Assembly (NCBI GenBank): GCA_949752735.1
Contig: OX457037.1
Span: 70,970,329 to 71,034,328, forward strand
DNA length: 64,000 bases
DNA from: Lumbricus terrestris
Lineage: Eukaryota > Annelida > Clitellata > Crassiclitellata > Lumbricidae
Reading direction: 5' to 3'
Below the pieces are notes generated by a model. It had not been told where the DNA came from. It saw only the letters and a list, made by a program, of their open reading frames with translations, and ran no database searches. Position 1 is the first letter of the stretch, and each line of letters starts with the position of its first letter. Below, piece by piece: positions 1 through 10,043 of this stretch. A program made the position numbers and the translations under genes.

Positions 1-123
1 TAGATGGACTTATGCACATTTATTTTAGACTTAACCATCTCTAAGGCGGTTTCATTATTTATTCTAAAACGAAATCCGTCCGCCGATTGCGATGTAATTA
101 GTTGGTTTAATCGGCATTCTATT

Positions 124-555
124 TTATTCGTTGTATTTCCTAAAAAATATATTAAAATCTTTATTTCGGTCCAAATCCTTACACCCCATCGACCGCGTCA
201 GATCCCTGCCATTGCTAAAGGATAAGTCTCCAGTCATGTTATCGTCAGTTTTAGACACTTTCGAATCGACGTATTTCTTATTCGTTAAATGATTATCGTT
301 AGATGGCGAATCGTCGTGATTAGTTATCAAATCTATAGCTTGTCCCCAACTTAGAGCCTCATCTATTCCCGCTTCCGAAGTACTCGTTGCAGGAAGACCT
401 TTAATGGCGTAACCATTCATATCTAGATTTCCAGTCGCCGGGTTTGCTCCATCCAATCGAAGGAAACTAGCATTTACTTGACTAAGAGTAACACCTCCAG
501 CAATTACACTTTGTGTTGTTCCAGCATCGGTGTGTACGAATTTATCGACAGGCAT
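124..555 (-). CDS. Fibre-like structural protein of the Polinton-like element
   Basis: A 143-residue frame reading away from the PolB, HNH and protease genes. It contains short glycine/aspartate-rich beta motifs such as GNLDMNGYAIKGLP (about residues 42-55) and NMTGDLSFSNG (about 106-116). These recall phage tail-fibre and virion-decoration repeats, and similar proteins occur in Polinton/adintovirus-like elements. The start at 553-555 is favoured because it carries the ATATAAAATG motif shared with the other genes of the element. The frame stops at 124, but another minus-strand frame stays open from about 110 to the window edge, so the protein probably continued and is frameshifted or truncated. 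The structural role is inferred from motif style only, and no capsid fold can be asserted. Confidence 0.5.
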   Translation of the reverse strand: MPVDKFVHTDAGTTQSVIAGGVTLSQVNASFLRLDGANPATGNLDMNGYAIKGLPATSTSEAGIDEALSWGQAIDLITNHDDSPSNDNHLTNKKYVDSKVSKTDDNMTGDLSFSNGRDLTRSMGCKDLDRNKDFNIFFRKYNE

Positions 556-565
556 TTTATATAAT
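553..565 (-). promoter_or_regulatory. ATATAAAATG start-codon motif, fibre-like gene
   Basis: On the minus strand the start codon sits in ATTATATAAAATG. The same ATAT(A/T)AAAATG string overlaps the starts of the protease, HNH and PolB genes of this element. It may be a TATA-like or late-promoter-like signal fused to the ATG, but its function is inferred. Confidence 0.5.
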
Positions 566-570
566 GATTT

Positions 571-1006
571 TTAATGCAAGTCGTTTATAACTTCTTGGAA
601 ATTCATTCCATCACCTGCCATCTTCTTTAAAACGTACAAACATAAATGACCGCAAAACACTTCGTTATCCGGCTGCACGCGCTCGCTGTTATATAATACT
701 TGACTCTGTAAATACTTTAACAGTTCCAGAGGGGGAGGAAGGCCATAACTATCGAAATATATTTTATCCTTACCGTTCTTTAAAAAAAGTGCACCAATGG
801 GAGCCTGCCCCATTAGAACCGTCTAAGCTCAATATCCCACACTCAATCCGTCTAGGTTTCTTCGGTAACTCGTCTCGTAAGAACACGCCTTTAAAATTTG
901 GAATATTCAGCTTCTTCGCAGCTTCCAATAATTGAAAATTCGTCAACGGGTGATTTGGAAGAACTACGCCTTCGACGTTTTTGTTTTTCATAGTTGCAGA
1001 ACTCAT
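571..1006 (-). pseudogene. Adenain-like cysteine protease, one frameshift
   Basis: Two overlapping minus-strand frames (770-1006 and 571-813) together cover one protease of the adenovirus-protease/Ulp1 type used by Polintons and adintoviruses to mature virion proteins. The first frame ends with the catalytic-histidine motif GSHW. The second carries the acidic motif FDSYG and the nucleophile motif FCGHLCLYVLK. The break falls at a run of seven A on the plus strand (782-788), where a one-base change switches frames, so it may be either a real mutation or a homopolymer sequencing error. The summed length of about 150 residues is somewhat short for the family. It lies directly downstream of the HNH gene. 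Family assignment is fairly secure, and activity is not expected as written. Confidence 0.75.
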
Positions 1007-1016
1007 TTTAATATTC
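1004..1016 (-). promoter_or_regulatory. ATATTAAAATG start-codon motif, protease gene
   Basis: The protease start codon is preceded on the minus strand by GAATATTAAA, a one-base-longer variant of the ATATAAAATG string found at the other three genes of the element. This also decides the start at 1006. A promoter role is inferred. Confidence 0.45.
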
Positions 1017-1700
1017 AGCTAAGTGTTTTATAAAATAATACGCTTTTACTTCCTGCAATACATATAGCCAGCGATCTATTTTGTTCGATTTTTGGATATT
1101 TTTAAGTGCTAGCAACGGACGTATATTCTTCCAATTCATAGCTTTTTGAAGCTCTTCTTCATCTAGCAAAATGAACGACGATATTGGTAAAACATGATCG
1201 TGAAGCCAAACCGAACCGTAATTTTCCATAGTCATTCCTTCTTCTAACTGAAATTCAATCCATTTAGTAAATATTTCAAAGTCAACACCGATAAGTTGCC
1301 GCGTCGTTTGCGACTTCGATTTACCTCTTAATACTTCACCAAGCCTGCTCCTCATATTTGTAAGTAGTTTAAACCCTGGATCATATAGCTTTCGGGCCGT
1401 AGAATATATGTTATAATATTTATATTTACATTCCACACATTCGTTATCTCTCCCATCTTTACGATATCTATTTTTTACATATTCTAATATGTTCTTTTGT
1501 TTCTTACATCGTCTGCAAACTTTTTTATCTTTTATTTCCCTAGTCCCTAGTCTCGAGTATTTTTGCCTAATTTCCTTCACTTTGATATTTTTACACGTTT
1601 TACCACTAGTATAATACCCGCTCTTATTACATTTATCTTTATGAAATTCGTTTAAGCTTTTTTCCATCTTACATTTGGAACACACTTTCGAGACTTCCAT
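1008..1700 (-). CDS. HNH endonuclease with two zinc ribbons
   Basis: An intact 230-residue frame. Two CxxC-type zinc ribbons precede the nuclease: Cys7/Cys10 with Cys24/Cys36, and Cys62/Cys65 with Cys88/Cys91. The C-terminal half has the HNH core, with LHDHVLPISSF at about residues 166-176 supplying the His-Asp-His part, followed by NWKNIRPLLALKNIQKSNK at about 189-207, the usual asparagine-rich second half of phage and large-DNA-virus HNH enzymes. Such enzymes nick or cut DNA using a metal bound at the HNH site. It sits between PolB (22 bases upstream) and the protease (1 base downstream) and shares their start motif, so it belongs to the element rather than being a stray homing endonuclease. 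It could act in replication or in homing; I cannot tell which. Confidence 0.75.
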   Translation of the reverse strand: MEVSKVCSKCKMEKSLNEFHKDKCNKSGYYTSGKTCKNIKVKEIRQKYSRLGTREIKDKKVCRRCKKQKNILEYVKNRYRKDGRDNECVECKYKYYNIYSTARKLYDPGFKLLTNMRSRLGEVLRGKSKSQTTRQLIGVDFEIFTKWIEFQLEEGMTMENYGSVWLHDHVLPISSFILLDEEELQKAMNWKNIRPLLALKNIQKSNKIDRWLYVLQEVKAYYFIKHLAEY

Positions 1701-1710
1701 TTTATATCAT
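1698..1710 (-). promoter_or_regulatory. ATATAAAATG start-codon motif, HNH gene
   Basis: The HNH start codon sits in ATGATATAAAATGG on the minus strand and matches the fibre and PolB starts over ATATAAAATG. Function is inferred from repetition within the element. Confidence 0.5.
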
Positions 1711-1722
1711 TATATATAGGCT

Positions 1723-2344
1723 TTAAGTAGTTTTCAACGAGTAATGCCCGTAAGCTAAAGTATGGATACCATCTTGCTGAATCACTCGTTTATCATCGTC
1801 GGCGGGCAGCGCTACTTTATTTACTTCTTCGGTGTATATATCGTGATGATACGATCTAAAAACATTCATCGGTATCGACTGTTCTCTTCTCGTAAACACG
1901 CAGTCTTTATAATCTTCGTGGGTTATCGATTTCTTAACGACGTTCTTCTTTACACCTTTACATTTCTTGTGATCTTCTCCAGCCATTTTGTAACTATATA
2001 ACTTCGACCTCAAACCGACAAACTCTTCGATTTGTTTACCCGCGGCCTCGTCCTTGAACATACCGATCACTTTCTTATTTACACCCGTTTCTATACCAGA
2101 AGGATGATCTTTTGGGTACTCGCTCGTGTCGAATCTACTTCTAACATCGCCAGCGATATCGGCATAAAAATCGTTGGTCTTTATTTCGTAAGCTAGCGAA
2201 TCCGTATCGGTGAATAACAGTTTAGCTCTATCTCCGTACTTGGTCTTGATATAATTGTAGTGAAAATCATAAACCAAAGTTTTAATCAACTCCAAAATAC
2301 ACATTCCAAGATATATTGGCTTGTTATAGAACAGCCTGAGAAAC
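1723..2344 (-). pseudogene. PolB-1, palm motif C and thumb
   Basis: C-terminal part of a protein-primed family-B DNA polymerase of the Polinton/adintovirus type. The frame contains the segment PIYLGM leading into the palm, then the motif-C aspartates in FTDTDSLAYE, followed by the thumb and a C-terminus ending in YGHYSLKTT. The frame is intact to its stop at 1723. Upstream it is cut at about 2344 by an inserted copy of part of the exonuclease region of the same gene, so it is no longer joined in frame to motif B. The HNH gene begins 22 bases downstream. The polymerase would copy the linear element from a terminal protein; this copy cannot be translated as one product. Confidence 0.85.
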
Positions 2345-2502
2345 GAGATTGGTTGGAATTAGTTTCGTTTTCAGCCGTAAACACCACCAGATCTTGAGAA
2401 TAAACGTCATCATCGAAGCATTTTATGTGATAACAAAACGAGCTAGGAGTAAGTTTCTGGTATTTATTGGTGAAAGACGTGCTAGGATCGGTCTTTTTCA
2501 TG
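2345..2502 (-). repeat. Misplaced copy of the PolB exonuclease region
   Basis: About 140 bases here repeat, with only a few differences, the stretch near 12808-12940 that encodes part of the 3'-5' exonuclease domain of the same gene (shared peptide FCYHIKCFDDDVYSQDLVVF). In this copy the segment lies between palm motifs B and C, where it does not belong. The entry side carries a duplicated AAAAAGACC, and the exit side has lost the normal coding frame. The pattern is that of a templated insertion during break repair rather than a transposon: there are no terminal repeats. Confidence 0.75.
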
Positions 2503-3978
2503 CCTGGTCTTTTTCGTGTTAACGGCGTTTAGGTTTTCGTCGAAAATAGTTCTACTGTCGTAATCAGTTTTCGCCGCGAGCTTCATAGCTTTCTTCTCGT
2601 CGCACACCAATCGCACATCAACTCGATTCTCGATACATTCCATGGTCTTTCCGAAGACGCTATTATTCATCAGCTTGAAAAAGTCCTGCTCGAAATCGTT
2701 AGTAGCTCTCGTTCTCAATTCCGTATTCAACTCGATATACTTTTTCAGCCACGCGCTTTCTTCGAATATTAACCCTCAGTGAATTTTAACGATTTTCAAA
2801 CCGAGACTTTCGTACAACTTTAAATTACCGTAATGAAATACATACTTCTTATTATCGTTTAAATTTGGAATTAGTTTCGTTACCACCGACCCTGCCGGTT
2901 TTATACTCTCAGGAGCCAGAGGATAATCGTTATGTAGGCCTAGGTCGTGTAATTCTTCGGGATATTCTAAATCGACTTCTAACACACAACCCACCCCATC
3001 TCGTTCGGTAATGCTTTTCCAATCGCTCAGCTCGTTATCGCTCATCCATTTAAACCCGTGAGTCGGCAACGGTTTACACATTGCCCATCCGTACAAGTTG
3101 TTCGCGTCTAAGTAAGGAATGAATACCGAAGGTTGATTACGATCAAAAGATTCTCCCATGTACTCGTTGTTCGCTGTCGCGTATCGATTCGAAATCGTGC
3201 TGACTCCTCCTCTTATTCCCTGCTTAATCATCAGTAACATATCGTAATCGCTCAACAACTCCAACTCTATACCGGTTTTCTTCAAAGCGGCGTCCCATGC
3301 TAGTCCGGGTGAAGTGTAATACCAGGCGGGATCTAGGTTGTAGTTCTTCATACAGACGTCTCTAAAGTTTTCGAAAACATCCGCTAATAATAGAATATCC
3401 GACAAATTGTACAAGTCGTGATATTCTCTAAGCGTTTTGAATCCGAACTCGTTCCATACCGCTTTAGCGTGCTCGTAATCTTCATCGCTGATATCTGAAT
3501 CGTTTAGTTTAGAATAGAATTTATGCTTCGGCGGCAATTCGGTTTCGTTTAATCTTTCAACTCCATCGATGTAATCGTACGGGTAAACGCCCTTTTTGAG
3601 CAATAGATCTAACTTCCTACCATTAAAAAAATCGCCTAAATTCTTACACTGATCTTTACGAAGGTTCTTCTATAGCGCGTCGAGACTCGATGGTATGAAT
3701 CTAAAACTGTCGATAAAGCGTCATTCTCGTTTAACCTCTACTTCCTTATTTTCTTTATTTACAAACTTATCGACTACAACTTCTCTGCTAAATGAGATAT
3801 ACTTTTCTTCGTTGCAGGGTATGCAATTAATCTTTTCATTTTCGCCACGTCGTAATTTCTTTACGAATAGATCGCTGTGGTACCCGGATAGATTATGGAA
3901 TACTACTGGGAAAAACATGGGGACTTTATAGTTTAGATTACATTTTTTATGAGCGGCGCCTCTGAATTTACCGCTTAA
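2503..3978 (-). pseudogene. PolB-1, exonuclease C-part, TPR regions, palm motifs A and B
   Basis: One continuous reading frame with three in-frame stops (TGA at 3721-3723, TAG at 3670-3672, TGA at 2776-2778). In order it encodes the exonuclease motif region with FHNLSGYHSDLF, the KKGVYPYDY segment that opens the TPR region of Polinton polymerases, YHDLYNLSDILLLADVFENF, the palm motif A in YLDANNLYGWAM and motif B in KLMNNSVFGKTME. Length and order match protein-primed PolB. The stops mean the copy is dead, yet the frame between them is otherwise well kept, suggesting fairly recent decay. The upstream side is interrupted by the TTAA-flanked insertion at 3979. Confidence 0.88.
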
Positions 3979-4624
3979 CCCTTCGGAGGTGAGGTGACGA
4001 TTTGTAACGCCAGAGGTGAGGTGGGGTTTGACAAACTCCAATACATATTTTTATTTTCAAGCCACGATATCAAATGGCAAAAACTAATTTGAGTTAAACT
4101 ATTCTTCTATGATCAATAATCAACTAAACAGACGATTACCACAAACAAATATCTGCTTTCAATCCATATTAGATGGCCTGCAGAAGGTGAACCCATCCAA
4201 TATATGTATATTTAACCCATGCAAGTTTGGGTCCTCGATCATGTGCAACATTATCAAATGCACGAATAACCATAATATATATTTTTAATACAACATAAAA
4301 TGTTTTAGCCGTCATCGTCGTCAGCCTTCCCAATGCCAACACAGAATTGACGTGTTCAAGGCACACTCGCATGCCAAATCATGGCTCATAAAATCAACAT
4401 GTATAATTGTTTGTATACGAAAAAATGCAATTTCTTTTAAATATGCAACAAAATAAAATAAAAACTGTTCGTTCAAATTACCTGAAATTGTGGTAAAGTG
4501 TCCATATTTCATATTCACAAAGGTAGAAAAAAATAATTAGAACTGGCTCCATGTTTTCCGCTAAAAATTTAAAGTAGAATGCCTCTGGGGTGTGTCACAC
4601 CCCACTTCACCTCCGACGGATTAA
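3975..4624. mobile_element. piggyBac-like non-autonomous element in PolB-1
   Basis: A 642-bp insertion (3979-4620) bounded by TTAA at 3975-3978 and again at 4621-4624. Its ends are inverted relatives: CCCTTCGGAGGTGAGGTG on the left and, read inward from the right, TCCGTCGGAGGTGAAGTG, with a further CCAGAGG block just inside each end. TTAA duplication with CC-rich short inverted ends is characteristic of the piggyBac superfamily. The 540-bp interior is AT-rich and has no convincing gene, so it is a MITE-like passenger. The PolB frame continues directly across a single TTAA, showing a clean insertion into the gene. Confidence 0.82.
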
Positions 4625-4727
4625 ATGACAATGATCTCTAACTCGATCTTCGTATACCTCTCCACCACAGATATGGCAGTTGGTAGCTTCATCGAAACAT
4701 TTCTTCTGAGTTTTGCCGAATATCATA
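4625..4727 (-). pseudogene. PolB-1, zinc-ribbon part of the exonuclease region
   Basis: A 100-base island of PolB-1 between two insertions. It encodes FGKTQKKCFDEATNCHICGG, then an acidic linker and VRDHCHL, the Cys/His cluster that in this polymerase family lies within the exonuclease domain just before the conserved GKFRGAAH segment (seen beyond the TTAA insertion). Its outer edge is the 6-bp duplication ATCATA (4722-4727) made by the palindromic element. Confidence 0.82.
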
Positions 4728-4799
4728 AGTAGTGTTAGAGTGAGAGTTCTACAGCCATTTTTTGCAGGGTATGGGTACGAATAAATGGGCCAAAGTACA

Positions 4800-4830
4800 A
4801 GGTCAAGGTCAAGGTCAAAGGTCAAGGTCA
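4800..4830 (+). promoter_or_regulatory. Five AGGTCA half-sites, left palindrome end
   Basis: Five copies of AGGTCA begin at 4800, 4806, 4812, 4819 and 4825, spaced 0, 0, 1 and 0 bases apart, in most cases preceded by CA to give CAAGGTCA. AGGTCA direct repeats and the (T)CAAGGTCA monomer are binding sites for metazoan nuclear receptors (ERR, Ftz-F1 and RXR-type). The array lies 72 bp inside the element terminus. Function is inferred. Confidence 0.45.
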
Positions 4831-5264
4831 TCTTAATTAGGTCAATTATATTAATTAGACCAATTATCTTAATTAGATCAATTAGATTACATTAATTAGA
4901 TTAATTAGATTATAATTTTATCAATTATACTAATTAGTTAGATATTATTAGTAATTAGCTAATATTAGTGATTATCTAGCCCTAATTAGCACAACAAAGG
5001 CGCTCATAACCCTAAATAGCACTACAAAGGCACCGACAACTCATATAATTAGCGATTATTACTAGCTAGTTAGCTATTATTAGTAATTAGTTAGCTATTA
5101 TCTAACTCCAATTAGCGCATCAAAGGCCCTACTAACCCTAAATAGCACTACAATGCTCCATTATCTCATATAATTAGATAATATTAGTAATTATTTATAT
5201 ATTATTATTAATTAGTTAGCTATTATTATTAATTACTGACCCCTATTTAGCACTACATGACCAG

Positions 5265-5420
5265 CACCACACCATCTCCTCCTCCTTCTCCCTCTCTTCC
5301 ACCTCCTCCTCCTCCTCCTCCTCCTCCTCCTCCTTCTCCCTCTCCTCCACCTCCTCCTCCTCCTCCTCCCTCTCCTCATCCCTCTCCCGCTCCTCCTTCT
5401 CCCTCTCTCGCTACGACTCA
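5265..5420. repeat. (CCT)n-rich tract, left arm
   Basis: Imperfect CCT/CTC trinucleotide tract interrupted by CTTCTCCCTCT pieces. The long proline/serine frame across it is a by-product of the repeat. Its mirror image is at about 12027-12180, one triplet shorter. Confidence 0.8.
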
Positions 5421-5565
5421 CCACAACACACGCCTAAGCTGACTCATGCGGCGGTCGGCTGCATGCCAGAGGCGAACAGCTGCTGACACTATCCACAGAC
5501 TTGCCCAATCGTGTCCGATGACTCACCAGATTCTGTCCAACGTTGTCCATTTCTGTCCATACGCA

Positions 5566-5886
5566 CACACTCACACACACACACACACACACACACCCAC
5601 ATCCACACCCACACCCACACACACACACACACACACCCCCACACCCACACCCACATCCACACACACACACACACACACATCCCCACACCCACACCCACCC
5701 ACACACACACACGTCCACACACACTCACACACACACACACACACACACCTCCACACACACACACACACACACATCCACACACACAAACCCACACCCACCC
5801 ACACACACACACGTCCACACACACTCACACACACACACACCTCCACACACACACACACATGTACATACATACACACACACAAACAA
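5566..5886. repeat. (CA)n-rich minisatellite, left arm
   Basis: About 320 bases of ACAC tracts broken by CCCACA and TCCACA units. The histidine/threonine frames across it are repeat artefacts. The mirror tract on the right arm (about 11640-11890) is roughly 70 bases shorter, one of the two main length differences between the arms. Confidence 0.85.
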
Positions 5887-6694
5887 ACAAGAAACTCCAC
5901 ATACTCGCCATCCACAACCTTCAACCTCATCCTCAAACCCTCCATTCCACCCCTCCCCAATCACAAATATTCATTTTACACACTAAAGATAAACATTATG
6001 GAAGCGAGAAACTTAGAGAGGCAGCAAACAGGAGACTAGAAACTCTAAGTATATTATCTCTCACCCGCAACAGCATTCAACCTCACCATCCAATCCTCCA
6101 TTCCACCCCTCCCCACCCACAAATATTCATTTTACACACTAGAGCTGAACAGCGCGAAAGCGAGAAACTTAGAGATGGCGCAAACAGTAGGCTATATTCC
6201 ATAGGCGTGGCATCTCTCATCCTCCACAGCATTCAACCTCACCCTCCAACCCGCCATTTCACCCCTCCCCACCCACAAATATGCATTTTACACACAAGAA
6301 CTGCCCAATCAGAAAGCTTGAAACCTAGTGAGCCACTAATCAGAAGGTGAGAAATCCTACACACACGCCACCCCACCCTCCAAACCTCCACGCCTTCACT
6401 CCACACACAAGTTTGGCATACATGTATAAAATTTAAGCATCTAGCAACTGCTTAATCCTTAACATGAACCACTCAGAAGAAGATAATTCATACATATTTA
6501 CCAAAAATATTCCCAATATTCGCTATTTTATTCGAAATTATACATATAACAGCAATAAATACAATTAAATTATACTAAATTATGACAATTATTCAGAATT
6601 TCTTACAATACTAAGCAAACTATAGCAGACAAGCGCCATTTTCATATATATTTCTTCTATATTTCTTACATTTCAAGCAAGTACAAACCCAAAA
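5887..6694. other. Unique part of left arm, no gene
   Basis: Contains three diverged copies of an approximately 120-base unit (about 5915, 6055 and 6220) marked by CATTTTACACACTA and by ATTC(C)ACCCCTCCCC. It then passes into AT-rich sequence. The open frames here are not supported as genes. The mirror image is at about 10830-11640. Confidence 0.5.
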
Positions 6695-7350
6695 ACCGAA
6701 GAAACGCTCAGCCTTCCACTCCCAATATCTTGTCATTTCTTATTTCCTTGAACACACAATCTTAGAAACCAACGAATACTTCAACCTTCCAATACCAAGA
6801 TGGTAATATTTCTTATTTCCTTGCACATACAACCTTAGAAACCAACGAATACTTCAACCTTCCAATCCCAAGATGGCTATATTTCTATCATTCTTGCACA
6901 CACGAACTCAAAAACCGACGAATACCTCTACATTCCAATCCCAAGATGGCGATATTTCTAACATTCTTGCACATACAACCTTAGAAACCAACGAATACTT
7001 CAACCTTCCAATTCCAAGATGGCGATATTTCTAACTTTCTTGCACACACGAACTCAAAAACCGACGAATACCTCAACCTTCCAATCCCAAGATGGCGATA
7101 TTTCTAACATTCTTGCACACACGAACTCAAAAACCGACGAATACCTCAACCTTCCAATCCCAAGATGGCGATATTTCTAACATTCTTGCACACACGAACT
7201 CAAAAACCGACGAACACCTCAACCTTCCAATCTCAAGATGGCGTTATTTCTAACTTTCTTGCGAACACAAACTCAAAAACAGACAAATACTTCAACCTTT
7301 CACGACCAAGATGGCGACATTTCTTACTTCCTTGCGCACAGAAACTCAAA
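6695..7350. repeat. 73-bp minisatellite, left arm
   Basis: About eight to nine tandem units of 73 bp marked by CCAATCCCAAGATGGCGATA and ACTCAAAAACCGACGAATAC. The short frames MAIFLTFLHTRTQK are translations of the unit. Central units are nearly identical and edge units diverged, as expected for unequal exchange. The right arm mirror (about 10095-10830) has one extra unit. Confidence 0.85.
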
Positions 7351-7408
7351 AATCGATGAATCGGGCAACAGGCCTATCAGCCGAATGCAACATGGTCGCC
7401 TTTCTACA

Positions 7409-7466
<58 letters not shown>

Positions 7467-8695
7467 CATTTCTTGCGAGGCTAAGTCCAAATATTCCATA
7501 TATGCGTCTTTCAATTCACAAGATGTCGCATCTTCACTCTTTCACACACGCACACATGAAACCAAAAGACATGGAAACACAAACTTCTGCTCCCAAGGTG
7601 GCGCCTGCGCAACTTTTCCTGTTCGGACATATCCAAATAACGAACACATAAGGCATTTCTCATGTGCATAAGGCCGGCTATCACACGCAAACAATTTTTC
7701 CACTACAAGGTAATACACAGACAGACTTTTACACACACTCTCACACACGCACACACAGTCAACTTTCTAACTACAAGATAATGCACAGGCAATCTTTTAC
7801 ACACACACAAACACATGAACTCTTAAAATTTCTAAGTTACAGACATATACTTTGTACAATTTTATAACTTAAGGTAGTAAGGACACATGAAACAGCGAAA
7901 TATGTAATCTGTATAAGACAATTGCACGAAATTCATATATGTAAAGTAGCAGGAATTGAACATTGGTACAGACAAAATGATAAGTATGAGAGTTGTGCGA
8001 GCGAATAGGGCTTGTATTTTTCGAAATATTTCAAAGTAAGACACGAAATATTACCAGCGGGCGAAGTCAAACTTATAAATTTGCTAAGTATGAATGCAAA
8101 TATTGCATGGCGAACGAAGTACTAAGCATGAAATGCAGATATTGCATGGGGAACGTTGTAAGATGCAAAGTGTGGGTTGGGGAGAGGGGCACATTCTTCA
8201 GTTTGTGGAAACAAAGGTGTTCAATGTTTGCAATATGACAGCAATTTTTGGTAAAATTAGGTTTGCAGGCGGTGTATTACACGTCTTTTTAGGGTTGAAC
8301 GTTTTAAGTTGGAGAAATTTGGGGCGGGGGAGAGTGTGCAGGATTACGATTTGCGAAAACAAAAGATGTGAAGCACTTGCGATGAGTCATCGATTTCAAC
8401 AAAGTTCGAATATATCGAACGAAGAATGCAAGTTAGGGTTGCGAGCGGCATATTACAAGCCGAATTAGGTGTATCGAACACGCGCAACTTGGTTGAAACG
8501 CGCGTTCGACACATCGAAAATGATAAGTTCCTAAATTTTGCAGAGCAAATTCGTGCGACGGCGGCACCCTTCGTGCTGCGGCGGCGGCGGGGCTGCGTCC
8601 CCACCCTCTCGTGCGACTTCGGCTCCAGCGGCGTGGCGACGGCCGCGACATGCGCGCCCAATTAGATCAAGCTTTGACCCGTACAAGCTAAAGTC
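7351..8695. other. Inner left arm: (CA)n, unique DNA, CpG-rich core
   Basis: Includes a pure (CA)n tract at about 7409-7465, then unique moderately AT-rich DNA and, at about 8540-8660, a CpG-rich stretch with GGCGGCGG runs. Short frames occur on both strands in mirror pairs with the right arm but match no family I recognise, and they overlap one another, so none is called as a gene. Confidence 0.5.
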
Positions 8696-8750
8696 GAATA
8701 CGCCCCGGCACAAATCTTTCAATAATTTCCATACCCCACAATACGCATGA
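8696..8750. other. Palindrome spacer
   Basis: The roughly 55 bases between the two arms, holding AATTTCC and flanked by the mirrored GACTTTAGCT. The 100 bases of arm next to the spacer differ visibly between sides, whereas the outer arms are nearly identical. This is the only part of the element that is not duplicated. Confidence 0.7.
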
Positions 8751-9981
8751 GACTTTAGCTTCATACGAGCCAAAGCACGATCGATTGGGAGTGCATGTCG
8801 CATCCGTCGCCTCGCCGCTGGAGTCGAAGTCACCCGTGAGGGACGGGACGCAGCGCCGCCGCCGCCACCGCAGCACGAAGGGTGCCGCCGTCGCACGAAT
8901 TTGCTCTGCAAAATTTAGGAACTTATCATTTTCGATGTGTCGAACGCGCGTTTCAACCAAGTTGCGCGTGTTCGCTACACCTAATTCGGCTTGTAATATG
9001 CCGCTCGCAACCCTAACTTGCATTCTTCGTTCGATATATTCGAACTTTGTTGAAATCGATGACTCATCGCAAGTGCTTCACATCTTTTGTTTTCGCAAAT
9101 CGTAATCCTGCACACTCTCTTCGCCCCAAATTTCTCCAACTTAAAACGTTCAACCCTAAAAAGACGTGTAATACACCGCCTGCAAACCTAGCTTTACCAA
9201 AAATTGCTGTCATATTGCAAACATTGAACACCTTTGTTTCCACAAACTGAAGAATGTGCCCCTCTCCCCAACCCACACTTTGCATCTTACAACGTTCCCC
9301 ATGCAATATCTGCATTTCATGCTTAGTACTTCGTTCGCCATGCAATATTTGCATTCATACTTAGCAAATTTATAAGTTTGACTTCGCCCGCTGGTAATAT
9401 TTCGTGTCTTACTTTGAAATATTTCGAAAAGTACAAGCCCTATTCGCTCGCACAACTCTCATACTTATCATTTTGTCTGTACCAATGTTCAATTCCTGCT
9501 ACTTTACATATATGAATTTCGTGCAATTGTCTTATACAGATTACATATTTCGCTGTTTCATGTGTCCTTACTACCTTAAGTTATAAAATTGTACAAAGTA
9601 TATGTCTGTAACTTAGAAATTTTAAGAGTTCATGTGTTTGTGTGTGTGTAAAAGATTGCCTGTGCATTATCTTGTAGTTAGAAAGTTGACTGTGTGTGCG
9701 TGTGTGAGAGTGTGTGTAAAAGTCTGTCTGTGTATTACCTTGTAGTGGAAAAATTGTTTGCGTGTGATAGCCGGCCTTATGCACATGAGAAATGCCTTAT
9801 GTGTTCGTTATTTGGATATGTCCGAACAGGAAAAGTTGCGCAGGCGCCACCTTGGGAGCAGAAGTTTGTGTTTCCATGTCTTTTGGTTTCATGTGTGCGT
9901 GTGTGAAAGAGTGAAGATGCGACATCTTGTGAATTGAAAGACGCATATATGGAATATTTGGACTTAGCCTCGCAAGAAATG

Positions 9982-10043
<62 letters not shown>

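Noticed and set aside
5233..5442. Proline-rich and arginine-rich proteins
   Set aside because: Simple (CCT)n trinucleotide tract read in different frames.
5446..6350. Long histidine/threonine/proline frames on both strands
   Set aside because: They are translations of (CA)n and its flank; matching cysteine/valine frames occur on the opposite strand and mirror versions in the other arm.
8344..9105. Mirror-paired 100-codon frames in the palindrome core
   Set aside because: They overlap on both strands, appear only because the arms are inverted copies, and show no domain; start choice is arbitrary.
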